Source: Mycobacterium sp. 852002-50816_SCH5313054-b
Lineage (GTDB): Bacteria > Actinomycetota > Actinomycetes > Mycobacteriales > Mycobacteriaceae
Assembly (NCBI RefSeq): GCF_001667185.1
Contig: NZ_LZIC01000041.1
Coordinates: 62,001 to 126,000, forward strand
Length of the DNA stretch: 64,000 nucleotides
Direction: 5' to 3'
The notes beneath the pieces are model-generated. The model was not told where the DNA came from, searched no databases, and saw only the letters and a program-made list of their open reading frames with translations. Positions 38,216-47,363 of the stretch are shown in pieces; positions within the stretch are counted from its first letter, which is position 1, and every line of letters starts with the position of its first letter. Made by a program: the position numbers and the translations under genes.

Positions 38216-40055
38216 GATAGAGGTCGCCCAGGCGGTCCGCGAACTTCTCGATGACCACCTTGCGGCGCAGCTTCATGCTCGGCGTGAGATCCCCGGATTC
38301 GACGGTGAGTTCGCGATCGAGGATCGCGAATCTCTTGATCTGCTCCCAGCGATTCAGTTCCAGGTTCAGCGCGTCGACGTATCCGGCGATCAATTCCTCC
38401 GTCTTCTCGTCGGAGGCGATCTCGGCGAACGACTCGTCCGCCAGCCCATTCTTGGCGGCCCAGTCGGCGATCGCCTCGCTGTCGAGGCTGACCAGCGCCA
38501 CGCAATAGGGCTTGCCCTCGCCGTAGACAAGCAGCTCGCTGGCGTACGGGCACAAGCCCTTGAATTTCGCATCGATCGCCGACGGCGCCACGTACTTGCC
38601 CTGCGACGTCTTGAACATGTCCTTCTTGCGGTCGGTGATCCGCAGGAAGCCGTCCGCGTCGATCTCACCGATGTCACCGGTGTGAAACCAGCCGTCCCCG
38701 TCGAGCGCCTCGGCGGTGGCCTCGGGCAGATCGTGATACGAGGTCATCAAACCCGGCCCCCTGAGCAGGATTTCGCCGTCGCCGGCGATCCTGACTTCGG
38801 TGGACGGGAAGGGCCACCCGACCGTCCCGAAGCGATAAGCGTTGGGGCGGTTGATGAATGACGCCGCCGCGGTTTCGGTCAGCCCGTACCCCTCCAGCAC
38901 GACGATGCCCACGGCGTCGAACCATTGCGCGACGTCCCGGTCCAGTGCGGCGGCCGCCGAGACGAAGAACCGCAGCCGGCCGCCGAACCGCTCACGAATG
39001 GTGGCGAACACCGCCCGGTCGGCCACCTGGTAGGCCAGGGAGGAAAACACCGAAGGCTTCTTGCCGGCCTGCCGGGTTTCCGACACCTGCACGCCCAGCC
39101 TGATCGCCCAGTCGAACAACATCTTGCTGAGCCTGCCCCGCTCGGCGACCACGCTCTCGATGTGGGCGTGCGCCTTCTCGAAGATGCGCGGGGCCGCGCC
39201 CATGATGGTGGGCCGCAGCGTCGCCAGGTTGTCCACGATCCGCTCGACGCGGCCGTCGATCGCGGTCGGGAAGCCGACCTGCAGCGGCAGCGCCAGCATC
39301 ACCTTGCCGAAGGCGTGCGCCAGGGGCAACCACAGGAAGTTCAGGTCGTCGGGCCCGAGGATGCCCAGCGCGTCGATGGCCGCCGCGGTGTACGTCCACG
39401 CGCCGTGGGTCAGCCGCACGCCCTTCGGCCGCCCGGTGGTGCCGGAGGTGTAGATCAGGCTGGCGAGCTGCCCCGGGCCGATGGCGGCGACTCGGTCGTT
39501 GATGACGCCGGGGGAGTCGGCCAGCAGTTGCTTGCCCATCTGCTCCAGCTCGGCCAGCGTCATCACCCAGTCGCCGTCACCGTTCCCGTCGATGATCACC
39601 ACCTTGCTGACATCGAGCAGTTCGGCGCGGTGCTGCAGCAATTTGTCGACCTGGCTTTGGTTTTCGGCGACCACCACCCGGCTGCCGGAATTGGCGACGA
39701 TATACGCGACGTCGCCGGCGTTGGTCGTCGAATACACCGTGGTTGTTGCCGCGCCGGCGCACATCACGGCGAAATCGACGAGCACCCACTCGTAGCGCGT
39801 CGACGACGCCAGCGCCACCCGGTCCTCCGGGGCGATTCCGAGCGCGATCAGCCCGCCGGCGATGTTGTGGACGCGTTCACCCACCTGCTGCCAGGTCACG
39901 CTCTCCCAGCTGTTTTCCTGCGGGTACCGAAACGCCTCCGCGTCCGGCGTCGCGGCGACGCGGTCGAGAAACAGGTGCGCCACCGACGGCGCGCGCATCT
40001 CGATCTTGGTGAGGTCGGGCCTCTCCATCGAGGCGAGTGGTGTGTTCATGGTCAA
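38208..40055 (-). CDS. Long-chain fatty-acid-CoA ligase (FadD15-like)
   Basis: 615 residues from ATG 40055 or 40049. ANL motifs: QLASLIYTSGTTGRPKGVRL, VVLEGYGLTETAAASF, DGWFHTGDIGEIDADGFLRI and KKDMFKTSQGKYVAPSAID with the catalytic region SMKLRRKVVIEK. Similar to FadD15 (Rv2187) in length and sequence. It activates long-chain fatty acids, probably for triacylglycerol synthesis by the WS/DGAT at 42973. A strong DosR-like box lies 35 bases upstream. It is convergent with the RafH gene. Confidence 0.93.
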   Translation of the reverse strand: MTMNTPLASMERPDLTKIEMRAPSVAHLFLDRVAATPDAEAFRYPQENSWESVTWQQVGERVHNIAGGLIALGIAPEDRVALASSTRYEWVLVDFAVMCAGAATTTVYSTTNAGDVAYIVANSGSRVVVAENQSQVDKLLQHRAELLDVSKVVIIDGNGDGDWVMTLAELEQMGKQLLADSPGVINDRVAAIGPGQLASLIYTSGTTGRPKGVRLTHGAWTYTAAAIDALGILGPDDLNFLWLPLAHAFGKVMLALPLQVGFPTAIDGRVERIVDNLATLRPTIMGAAPRIFEKAHAHIESVVAERGRLSKMLFDWAIRLGVQVSETRQAGKKPSVFSSLAYQVADRAVFATIRERFGGRLRFFVSAAAALDRDVAQWFDAVGIVVLEGYGLTETAAASFINRPNAYRFGTVGWPFPSTEVRIAGDGEILLRGPGLMTSYHDLPEATAEALDGDGWFHTGDIGEIDADGFLRITDRKKDMFKTSQGKYVAPSAIDAKFKGLCPYASELLVYGEGKPYCVALVSLDSEAIADWAAKNGLADESFAEIASDEKTEELIAGYVDALNLELNRWEQIKRFAILDRELTVESGDLTPSMKLRRKVVIEKFADRLGDLYLS

Positions 40056-40089
40056 CCCTCGATCCTGCTGTGGCCTGGTGCGTCGGACT

Positions 40090-40104
40090 AGTGTCGAAAG
40101 TCCC
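40090..40104 (-). promoter_or_regulatory. DosR-type box upstream of the FadD15-like gene
   Basis: Minus strand GGGACTTTCGACACT matches 13 of 15 positions of GGGACTTTCGGCCCT. It stands 35 bases before the ATG at 40055, between that gene and the next minus-strand gene. The best-scoring DosR-like site I saw by eye. Confidence 0.6.
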
Positions 40105-40130
40105 GGAACGGCGGCCGGTGGCCGGCGGGC

Positions 40131-40394
40131 TCAGTCGGCGAGCACGATCCGAACGGACAGGCGCTCACCGATGGCGTACGCCCTGGCCCAATCGCCGCCC
40201 CGCACCGCGCGCTCGAAGTCGTCGACCAGCGGGCTGTGGGCGCCCAGGTCGGCCAGCCACGCGGAGACGGTGGCCGTGATCTCGTGAGCCGCCACCCGGG
40301 CGGTATGCCCGTCGTGCAGGCAGTCGGTCAGCTGATAGACCGTGGTCGCCGGGCCGCGCTGTGGCCAATGGGGCCGCCATGTCGCTGGGTACAT
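40131..40394 (-). CDS. 87-residue hypothetical protein of the dormancy cluster
   Basis: Starts at ATG 40394 (MYPATWRPHWPQRGPATTVY) with GGGAGAAG upstream; a much longer open frame upstream overlaps the acetyltransferase and is not supported. Two helices follow (HEITATVSAWLADLGAHSPL, FERAVRGGDWARAYAIGERL). No named family is recognised. It precedes the FadD15-like gene by 75 bases on the same strand and has weak DosR-like sites in its promoter region. Confidence 0.6.
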   Translation of the reverse strand: MYPATWRPHWPQRGPATTVYQLTDCLHDGHTARVAAHEITATVSAWLADLGAHSPLVDDFERAVRGGDWARAYAIGERLSVRIVLAD

Positions 40395-40509
40395 TTTCTT
40401 CTCCCGGTTGTGTCCCGGTTTAGCCGTACCGATCCATCCGACCATCGCGGCGGGACGCGCCATAGAGACCAAGAGCACGACTGCCGCGGTGCTTTGGTCT
40501 CGCGCTCGA

Positions 40510-40546
40510 CCCCCCGAAGTCCCCGCGCGACAGGGCCCTTTGTCAC
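40510..40546. promoter_or_regulatory. Weak DosR-like sites in the divergent gap
   Basis: GGGGACTTCGGGG on the minus strand (40511-40524) and GGGCCCTTTGTCAC on the plus strand (40533-40546), each about 10 of 14-15 matches to the DosR consensus. They lie between the 87-residue gene and the acetyltransferase gene, 63-115 bases from their starts. Chance matches are possible in this GC-rich DNA. Confidence 0.3.
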
Positions 40547-40608
40547 ACCGACTGCCCGCGTATTGCCCCGGCGACCGCGGCGCCGGTCGCGTACCGTACC
40601 TCGGGGTG

Positions 40609-41586
40609 ATGACGGATTTCGCGGAGTTGTCGGCGCTGGACGTGTTCGCCGGCATTCCGGCCCGGGACCTCACGGCCCTGGCCGCGCAATTGCAGCCGCT
40701 GCGCGCCGCCGCGGGCGAGGTCCTGATGCGCCAGGGGGAAAAGGCATCTTCGTTCTCGATCATCACGTCGGGCCGCGTGGAGATCCGGCACCTCGCCCCG
40801 GACGGCCAGGTCATGGTGACCGAGCTGTCGCCGGGGACGGTCATCGGCGAAATCGCTTTGCTGCGAGGCAAACCCAGAACGGCTACGGTGATCGCGACGG
40901 ACGACGTGCGGGGCTACGTCGGATACGACAGCGCCTTCGAATGCATGCTGGCCATCCCCGTCGGCGCCGAACGAATGGTTCGCACCGCGCGGCAGCGGTT
41001 GATCGCCTACATCGACCCGATCCCGGTATCGGCAAAAGACGGCACCGAGTTCCTGCTGCGCCCGGTCCTGCCCGGTGACGCCGAGCGCTTCAAGAGCGAA
41101 GGTGCGTTCTCGCGCGAGACGCTGTACCGGCGCTACCAGGGTGGCGTTCCCAGTGCGGCGCGGCTGGCCTATCTGTTCGAGGTCGACTACGTCGACCACT
41201 TCGTCTGGGTCGTCACGACCCGCGCGGACGGGCCGGTCGTCGCCGACGCCCGCTTCATCCGCGACGAAGACGATCCCGGCTCGGCGGAGGTCGCGCTCAC
41301 CGCCGCGGACGCCTACCAGAACCGCGGGATCGGGACGCTGCTGCTCGGCGCGCTGGCGATCGCCGCGCGCGTCGACGGCGTCGAGCGTTTTCATGCCCAG
41401 GTGCTCGCCGACAACCCGCCCGCCCGCGTGCTGGGGGACAAGGTCAACGCCCGCTGGGAGCCCGAGGAACCCGGGGTGATCACCACCACCGGGGAAATCC
41501 CGGACCCCGATGGATTACCCCTCGACCACGACACGCGCCTGAAGATTCAGCGCGTGGCCCGCCAGCTGATCCACGCGTTCGACTGA
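40609..41586 (+). CDS. cAMP-gated protein lysine acetyltransferase (PatA-like)
   Basis: 325 residues from ATG 40609 (or GTG 40606). The N-terminal cyclic-nucleotide domain has the phosphate-binding cassette GTVIGEIALLRGKPRTATVI; the C-terminal GNAT domain has DAYQNRGIGTLLLGALAIAA. The arrangement matches Rv0998 (KATmt) of M. tuberculosis, which acetylates acyl-CoA synthetases such as FadD and Acs when cAMP is high. Here it lies beside a FadD-type ligase, a plausible substrate. A second, Rv0998-orthologous copy may exist elsewhere. Confidence 0.9.
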   Translation: MTDFAELSALDVFAGIPARDLTALAAQLQPLRAAAGEVLMRQGEKASSFSIITSGRVEIRHLAPDGQVMVTELSPGTVIGEIALLRGKPRTATVIATDDVRGYVGYDSAFECMLAIPVGAERMVRTARQRLIAYIDPIPVSAKDGTEFLLRPVLPGDAERFKSEGAFSRETLYRRYQGGVPSAARLAYLFEVDYVDHFVWVVTTRADGPVVADARFIRDEDDPGSAEVALTAADAYQNRGIGTLLLGALAIAARVDGVERFHAQVLADNPPARVLGDKVNARWEPEEPGVITTTGEIPDPDGLPLDHDTRLKIQRVARQLIHAFD

Positions 41587-41661
41587 CGCGACCAGCGCGG
41601 CTCGGCGACCCACACGAGTGACTAAAGCCCCTGCGTATCCGATCATTTCGCGCCGGCGCCC

Positions 41662-41675
41662 GGGCCGTAGGTCCC
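41662..41675. promoter_or_regulatory. DosR-type box upstream of the Rv2627c-like gene
   Basis: GGGCCGTAGGTCCC followed by TAA matches 11 of 14 core positions of the palindromic DosR consensus GGGACTWWAGTCCC, 37 bases before ATG 41712. Rv2627c is a known DosR-regulon member, which supports the call. Confidence 0.55.
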
Positions 41676-41711
41676 TAACACGCCGGATCGGCGGGATGTT
41701 AGCGTGCCGCA

Positions 41712-42962
41712 ATGGCCACACCCGACAGCCACGACCGGGAGGGACCGGGCGCTCCCCGCTGGAGCGCGCCGGCCGTCGACGGTCTGGGCAGGGCCGTCCA
41801 GCCGTTCGCCGGCACCGGCCAATACGTCGCACAGTCGTGGCGCGACTACCTCGGAAAGGCGTCCGGCGAACTTCCGATCGCGCGGCCCACGCTCTCCCTG
41901 GCCGCCCAGGCGTTTCGCGACGAGATCGTCCTGATGGGCCTCAAGGCGCGCCGCCCGGTCAGCCGGCCCGACGTGTTCGAGCGCATCACCCGCGAGGTGC
42001 TCGCGGCGCTGGAGTTCTACGGCAAGCGGGGATGGCTGGAGCACCCGAAGCGATTCTTCGGCACCCCGCCGCCGCTCAGCGACGTCACGGTCCGAAAAGT
42101 CAAGGGGCGCACGCGCTCCCTGTATCGCATCTCGTTCGACAGCGGGTATCTGCCGCGGCCGGGCGAACCGGGCGCGGAGCGGTGGATGAGCTACACCGCG
42201 AATGACCGTGAATACGCTCTGGTGCTCCGCCATCCGGAACCGCGGCCGTGGCTGGTGTGTGTGCACGGAACGGAAATGGGCCGGGCCGCGCTGGATCTGG
42301 CCCTGTTTCGCTCCTGGAAGCTGCACGACGAACTGGGGCTGAACGTCGTGATGCCGGTCCTGCCGATGCACGGGCCCCGGGCCCGTGGGCTGCCCAAAGC
42401 CGCGGTGTTTCCGGGCGAGGACATCCTCGACGACGTGCATGCGACCGGTCAGGCGGTGTGGGACATCCGGCGGCTGTTGTCCTGGATCCGGCTACAGGAG
42501 CCCGAGTCGCCGATCGGGTTGAACAGCCTTTCGCTGGGCGGCTACATCGCGGCGCTGGTCGCCAGCCTCGACAAGGGCCTCACCTGCGCGATTCTCGGGG
42601 TTCCGGTGGCCGACCTGGTGCAGTTGCTGGGACGCCACTCCGGTCTCGGCGCCGACGATCCCCGCCGGCGCACGATGGAACTGGCCGAGCCCATCGGCCG
42701 GATGACGTCGCCGCTGTCGCTGACCCCGCTCGTGCCGAGACCGGGCCGCTTCATCTACGCCGGCGTCGCCGACCGGGTCGTGCATCCGCGTGAGCAGGTG
42801 GTCCGCCTCTGGGAACACTGGGGCAAACCCGAGATCGTCTGGTATCCCGGCGGCCACACCGGCTTCTTCCGGTCGCGGCCCGTGCAGAACTTCGTGTGGG
42901 ACGCGGTGCGGCAGTCCGGGCTGCTGGACGAGCCGCAGACGCGCCGCGAACGCCCGGCTTAG
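41712..42962 (+). CDS. Rv2627c-like alpha/beta hydrolase
   Basis: 416 residues, closely resembling Rv2627c (413 aa) of the M. tuberculosis DosR regulon by memory: GQYVAQSWRDYLGKASGELP, PRPWLVCVHGTEMGRAALDL and WEHWGKPEIVWYPGGHTGFF. The nucleophile-elbow sequence is LNSLSLGGYIAAL, a relaxed form of GxSxG, and a His lies in GGHTGF. It may be an esterase or lipase active in dormancy. The WS/DGAT gene follows 10 bases later, so both are one transcript. Confidence 0.88.
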   Translation: MATPDSHDREGPGAPRWSAPAVDGLGRAVQPFAGTGQYVAQSWRDYLGKASGELPIARPTLSLAAQAFRDEIVLMGLKARRPVSRPDVFERITREVLAALEFYGKRGWLEHPKRFFGTPPPLSDVTVRKVKGRTRSLYRISFDSGYLPRPGEPGAERWMSYTANDREYALVLRHPEPRPWLVCVHGTEMGRAALDLALFRSWKLHDELGLNVVMPVLPMHGPRARGLPKAAVFPGEDILDDVHATGQAVWDIRRLLSWIRLQEPESPIGLNSLSLGGYIAALVASLDKGLTCAILGVPVADLVQLLGRHSGLGADDPRRRTMELAEPIGRMTSPLSLTPLVPRPGRFIYAGVADRVVHPREQVVRLWEHWGKPEIVWYPGGHTGFFRSRPVQNFVWDAVRQSGLLDEPQTRRERPA

Positions 42963-42972
42963 GCGCGGCGAG

Positions 42973-44382
42973 ATGGATCCGCTGGACCCACTGGACGTGG
43001 CGATGATGGCCGCGGAGTTGGTGGCCAGCCCGATGCACGTCGGCGCCGTGCTGATCCTGTCGCCACCGGACGGGGCCGGCCCCGACTACGCCGACGCCCT
43101 GCACCGCCAGACCCTCGCCGGCAACGATGCGATCGATCCCAGGCTGTGCCGGCATCCGCACCGCGGCGTGGACACCGGCGGCGTGTGGGTCTGGCGCTAC
43201 TCGGACGACCTTGACCTGAGCCGACATTGCCAGCGCAGGACGGTGTCGGGCGGGCGCAACGGATTTTGGCGGCTCATCGGCGAACTGGACGCCGAGCGGC
43301 TCGACCGGTCCCGGCCGATGTGGATGTCGTATCTGATCGACGGCCTCCCGCGTGGCCGGTTCGCGTTCTACATCAAGGTGCACCACACCGTCGTCGACGG
43401 CGTGGCCGGTTTTCAGATGATCGCCGACGCCCTGAGCACCGACCCCGAACGCCGGTCCATGCCGCCCTTCTACGCCGACCGCCGTCATGGGTCCGCACCG
43501 GAGGCGGCGGCAAGCGGGCTGGCGTCCCGCCTCACCGCGCCGGTGCGGTCGGTGCTCGGCGCGGCGACGTCGAGTGTCGGGCTCATCGGGCGGGCCGTGG
43601 CGGGCGAGATATCGAACGTCTTCGACACCCTGGTCGGGCACACCACGGTGTTGCCCTTCGAGGCGCCCTACACGCGGTTCAACGGCCGTCTGGGACCCGA
43701 GCGCGCGGTCGCGGCCGGCAGCTGGGCGAAGGACCGCATCCAGGCGGTGCAACGGGCCACGGGTGTCACCGGCAACGACGTGGTGACCGCGATGGTGGCC
43801 GGCGCGGTGCGGCGCTGGCTGATGGAGCATGGCGAACTGCCCAAACAGTCACTGGTGGGCATCTGCCCCATCACGGTGCGCGACCGTGCGTACGACGCGT
43901 CAAATGACCTGCACGGCAACATGTTCGGGCTCTGGCTGTGCCCGTTGGGCACCGACGTGGACGACCCGACGGCGCGGCTGGATCTGATCCACCGCTCGAT
44001 GTCGGAAGGAAAGCGCTGGGTCGCCAAGCGCGGATCCGCGGCGTCGCTGCTGACCACCGCACCCAGCATCGCCGCGACGGTGGTTGTCCCGCTGCTGTCG
44101 TTCGCGCCGAAGGTGCGCACCGGATACAACCTGCCCATCTCGCACGTCCCCGGCCCCGGTGCCGAAATGTATTGGAACGGCGCCCATGTCGACGAAATGT
44201 ATCCGGTGTCGACGGTCTTCGACGGTATGGCCTTCAATGTGACGACGTGTTCTTACGCCGACCGGATCGGGTTCGGCTATGTCGCGGGCGCCGAGCTGAT
44301 GCCCGACATCGACACCCTGATCCCACTCACCGAGGAGTGCCTGACCGAGCTGGAATCCGCCGTGGGTGTGCGCGGGTCCTAG
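42973..44382 (+). CDS. Wax ester synthase/diacylglycerol acyltransferase (WS/DGAT)
   Basis: 469 residues from ATG 42973. The catalytic motif is YIKVHHTVVDGVAGFQM (HHxxxDG) and later PITVRDRAYDASNDLHGNMF and GYNLPISHVPGPGAEMYWNG are family blocks. It makes triacylglycerol or wax esters from acyl-CoA, as Tgs1 (Rv3130c) does in hypoxia. The neighbourhood (FadD15-like ligase, PatA-like acetyltransferase, DosR-type genes) fits lipid storage in dormancy. It overlaps the convergent small gene by four bases. Confidence 0.93.
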   Translation: MDPLDPLDVAMMAAELVASPMHVGAVLILSPPDGAGPDYADALHRQTLAGNDAIDPRLCRHPHRGVDTGGVWVWRYSDDLDLSRHCQRRTVSGGRNGFWRLIGELDAERLDRSRPMWMSYLIDGLPRGRFAFYIKVHHTVVDGVAGFQMIADALSTDPERRSMPPFYADRRHGSAPEAAASGLASRLTAPVRSVLGAATSSVGLIGRAVAGEISNVFDTLVGHTTVLPFEAPYTRFNGRLGPERAVAAGSWAKDRIQAVQRATGVTGNDVVTAMVAGAVRRWLMEHGELPKQSLVGICPITVRDRAYDASNDLHGNMFGLWLCPLGTDVDDPTARLDLIHRSMSEGKRWVAKRGSAASLLTTAPSIAATVVVPLLSFAPKVRTGYNLPISHVPGPGAEMYWNGAHVDEMYPVSTVFDGMAFNVTTCSYADRIGFGYVAGAELMPDIDTLIPLTEECLTELESAVGVRGS

Positions 44383-44609
44383 GAGCTCGCCGCGGCGCTT
44401 ACCTGAACCATGATGCGCTCCAGCACGATCACGGACAGGTCGCCATCGTCGGCCACCCGGGCAAGGCCCCGCCGCCGCAGGAAGGTGTCCAGGCGCCGAT
44501 CGGGCGACCAGTCGGCATAAATGGGGCCGAGGTAGCGCGAGAGCAGAAATTCCCGCGCGAGAGTCTCCACGTCAGTATCGGTCAATAACAACGGTGGGTT
44601 GGGACCCAT
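44379..44609 (-). CDS. 76-residue conserved hypothetical protein
   Basis: Starts at ATG 44609 (MGPNPPLLLTDTDVETLARE) because AAAGGAG is 9-10 bases upstream; an in-frame ATG at 44618 is too close to it. The rest (FLLSRYLGPIYADWSPDRRL, DTFLRRRGLARVADDGDLSV) is a small alpha/beta domain. No family name is known to me. It sits among DosR-type genes and shares a promoter gap with the SRPBCC-like pseudogene, where a DosR-like site is present. Confidence 0.6.
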   Translation of the reverse strand: MGPNPPLLLTDTDVETLAREFLLSRYLGPIYADWSPDRRLDTFLRRRGLARVADDGDLSVIVLERIMVQVSAAASS

Positions 44610-44699
44610 AACCGTCATACTCCTTTGTTCAGCCGCAACCGCCGCAGCCAAGTTACGTCAGACGAGGTCATTATTCCGTCACGCGCAGATTGCGGATAG

Positions 44700-44711
44700 G
44701 GCCCAAAGTCC
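44700..44711 (-). promoter_or_regulatory. DosR-like site in the divergent gap
   Basis: Minus strand GGACTTTGGGCC, within AGGACTTTGGGCCTA, has 11 of 15 matches to GGGACTTTCGGCCCT. It lies 91 bases before the 76-residue gene and 85 bases before the SRPBCC-like gene at 44796. Confidence 0.4.
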
Positions 44712-44795
44712 TCGATAGCGCGCAGGGCACATTGGCGTCGGCGCAAGGACCATTGACTCTGTCGGACGGCGCGGCCGCCGACCCAGACTGGCCTC

Positions 44796-45369
44796 ATGGC
44801 CAACGCGACGAGACGGATCACCGAGACCGCCGCGCTGACGGGGTTGCTCTATGCCGCGCGGCGGTATTACCGCAATTGGGGCGCGACCAACCCGGCCGTT
44901 CAGACAACCGAGGCGGTTGTACATCGACGCGCCGGTATCCGCGGTCTGGTCCGAACTGCTGCAGACGGGCCGGCGCCGCCGCGACGCCGATTCCCACCCG
45001 GGGTCGCCGCCACTTGCGGTCGGGGACGTGGTGCGCGTGGCGCCCGAGGGCTGGATGGGCCTCCCCGACGGGGTGACGTTGACTGTCGCCGAGCTCGTCG
45101 CCGAAAAGTACGTGGCGCTCAACGCCACGCTTGCGGATGGGCGCTGGAATGCGGTGTGGTCCTTCCATATTCAGCCGCACTGGGAAGACCGGGTGCGGCT
45201 CCTCACCCGCGTCAGGATCGCCCTGCGCCACCCCGGCGAGGTGTTCGCCATGGAACTGCTCAGGCCGGTGATCGCCCTGGGCACACGAGCTTTGCTGTTG
45301 GGCGTCAAGCACCGGGTCGAGCGGGCCGCGATAGCAACGCCGACGCGGTCCGCCGTTGAACTCGGCTAA
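44796..45369 (+). pseudogene. Frameshifted SRPBCC-like gene of the dormancy cluster
   Basis: ATG 44796 opens MANATRRITETAALTGLLYA and YRNWGATNPAVQTTEAV, then leaves frame. Dropping one T at about 44919 (GGTTGTAC to GGTGTAC) joins TTEAV to YIDAPVSAVWSELLQTG and the rest, ending WSFHIQPHWEDRVRLLTRVR and a C-terminal membrane-like segment. The corrected protein, about 190 residues, looks like a SRPBCC ligand-binding domain with N-terminal hydrophobic residues; the segment between LLQTG and PLAVGDVV appears shortened. Either a real frameshift or a sequencing error. Confidence 0.7.
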
Positions 45370-45408
45370 CCGAAACCCTTTCCCGTCAACGACTTTGGAG
45401 GTCAAAAA

Positions 45409-46557
45409 GTGCGCGATGCGATCCCGCTGGGGCGGGTCGCCGGTTTCCCGGTGAAGGTGCACTGGAGCGTGCTGGTCATCCTGTGGCTATTCACCTGGAG
45501 CCTGGCGAGCACGCTGCCGAGCACCGTCAAAGGGTATTCCATCGTGGCCTATTGGCTGGCCGGAGTGTGTGGCGCGTCGGTGCTGCTGGCGTCGCTGATG
45601 GCACACGAGCTCGCGCACGCGGTCGCCGCCCGGCGCGCGGGGGTGGCCGTGGACAGTGTGACGCTCTGGTTGTTCGGTGGGGTGACCAGTCTCGGCGGCG
45701 AGGCGAAGACACCGAAAGCGGCCTTCCGGATTGCGATCGCGGGCCCCGCCACCAGCCTGGCGCTGGCGGCGACGTTCGGCGGGCTGGTCGCGGCGCTGCG
45801 CAGCGTGGGGGCCGCGCCCGTCGTCGTCGGGGTCGCCTCGTGGCTGGCGGCCGTCAATCTGCTCCTGGGCCTGTTCAACCTGTTGCCGGGCGCCCCGCTG
45901 GACGGCGGCCGCGTCTTGCGGGCGTATCTGTGGCGCAGGCACGGCGACATCGTTCGTGCCGGGATCGGCGCGGCGCATGCCGGCCGGATCGTCGCCTTCG
46001 TCCTGATCGCATTGGGGTTGGCCGAGTTCGTCGCGGGTGGCCTCGTCGGCGGCGTGTGGCTGGCGTTCATCGGCTGGTTCATCTTCGCCGCCAGTCGCGA
46101 GGAAGAGACACGGATAACCACCCGGCAGCTTTTCGCCGGGGTGCGCGTCTCGGACGCCATGACCGCCCAACCCCACTCCGCTCCCGGATGGATCACCGTC
46201 GACGACTTCATCCAGCGTTATGTGCTGGGGGACCGCCACTCGGCGTATCCGGTGGCCGACCCGAACGGGTCGATCGTCGGGCTGGTCACGCTGAGCCAGC
46301 TGCGCGACGTTGCACCGGCCCGACGCGGCACCACCCGAGTGGTCGACATCGCCCTGCCGCTGGACGCGGTGCCGAGCGCGGCGCCGCGGGAGCCGCTGCC
46401 GGCGCTGCTCGAGCGGATGGCGCCGGTCGGCCCCCGCAGCCGCGCGTTGGTGATCGACGGCGGCGACGTGGTCGGCATCGTCACGCCCAGCGATCTCACC
46501 CGGCTGATGGATGTCTACCGGCTCGCCCAGCCGGGACCCGCAGTGGCGGGCTTATGA
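45409..46557 (+). CDS. rip3: Site-2 protease, Rip3-like (Rv2625c-like)
   Basis: 382 residues from GTG 45409 with GGAGGTC upstream. Multi-pass metalloprotease with [15 protein letters not shown] (HExxH) and [19 protein letters not shown] (third ligand Asp), followed by two CBS domains ([14 protein letters not shown] and the C-terminal half). Closely resembles Rv2625c of the DosR region. It probably cleaves a membrane protein within the lipid bilayer. Its stop overlaps the next start (ATGA), as Rv2625c and Rv2624c lie in M. tuberculosis. Confidence 0.92.
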   Translation: MRDAIPLGRVAGFPVKVHWSVLVILWLFTWSLASTLPSTVKGYSIVAYWLAGVCGASVLLASLMAHELAHAVAARRAGVAVDSVTLWLFGGVTSLGGEAKTPKAAFRIAIAGPATSLALAATFGGLVAALRSVGAAPVVVGVASWLAAVNLLLGLFNLLPGAPLDGGRVLRAYLWRRHGDIVRAGIGAAHAGRIVAFVLIALGLAEFVAGGLVGGVWLAFIGWFIFAASREEETRITTRQLFAGVRVSDAMTAQPHSAPGWITVDDFIQRYVLGDRHSAYPVADPNGSIVGLVTLSQLRDVAPARRGTTRVVDIALPLDAVPSAAPREPLPALLERMAPVGPRSRALVIDGGDVVGIVTPSDLTRLMDVYRLAQPGPAVAGL

Positions 46558-47345
46558 AACCGATCATTGTGGGCATAGATGGCTCGCCGGCGGCGATCGC
46601 GGCCGCGCTGTGGTGCGCCGACGAGGCCATCAGCCGCGGCGCGCCGGTGCGCCTCGTCGCGGTCATGAAACTGACACACCCGTCCACGGACGACTACGCC
46701 CGCGACCTCGCGCACGCCGAGAAGGCGCTGTGCGAGGCGGGATCAGCGATCGAAGCCAGCCGCAATACGGTCACCGTCGAAACCGACATCCTGCGTGGTC
46801 CGGCTGGGCCGCTGCTGGTGGAGGCATCCTGGAATGCCGAGATGATCTGCATCGGGTCCGTCGGGATCGGGCGCTACGCCCGCGCGATCCTGGGTTCGAC
46901 GGCAACCGAACTCGCCGAGAAGGCGCATTGCCCGGTGGCGGTGCTGCGCACCGATGTCGAGCAGGCACCCCCCGACATCAACTGGATCGTAGTCCGGATG
47001 ACCGACGCACCGGGCAACGACGTCGTCGTCAAATACGCTGTGGCGGAGGCGAAATTGCGCCGGGCACCCATGCTCGTGCTCGGCGGGCCGCCGGAGGAGC
47101 TCGGCGATCACGCCGACGGGGAGTTCGAACGGCGTGTGCAGGATTGGCGGCGGCGCCATCCCGAGGTGCGTGTCTATCCGATCACCACGAAGGACGCGAT
47201 CGCCGGTTTCCTGGCCGCCAATGACGAGCGAGTGCAGCTCGCGGTGATCGGCGGCGACGAGGCCGGCCAGCTGGCGCGGCTCGTCGGCCCGTCCGGGCAT
47301 CCGCTTTTCCGCCATCCCGAATGCTCGGTCCTCGTCGTCCGCTAG
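46554..47345 (+). CDS. Universal stress protein, Rv2624c-like
   Basis: 263 residues from ATG 46554 in an ATGA overlap with the protease. Two USP domains; the first keeps the ATP-binding loop [20 protein letters not shown], while the second lacks the GxxG(x9)G(S/T) motif. Known relatives bind ATP and act in dormancy. Convergent with the second stress protein, whose stop lies 18 bases away. Confidence 0.9.
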   Translation: MKPIIVGIDGSPAAIAAALWCADEAISRGAPVRLVAVMKLTHPSTDDYARDLAHAEKALCEAGSAIEASRNTVTVETDILRGPAGPLLVEASWNAEMICIGSVGIGRYARAILGSTATELAEKAHCPVAVLRTDVEQAPPDINWIVVRMTDAPGNDVVVKYAVAEAKLRRAPMLVLGGPPEELGDHADGEFERRVQDWRRRHPEVRVYPITTKDAIAGFLAANDERVQLAVIGGDEAGQLARLVGPSGHPLFRHPECSVLVVR

Positions 47346-47363
47346 TCCGCACCAAAGGGAAAG

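Noticed and set aside
40395..40871. N-terminal extension of the 87-residue gene
   Set aside because: It runs antisense through the cNMP domain of the acetyltransferase and has no ribosome-binding site.
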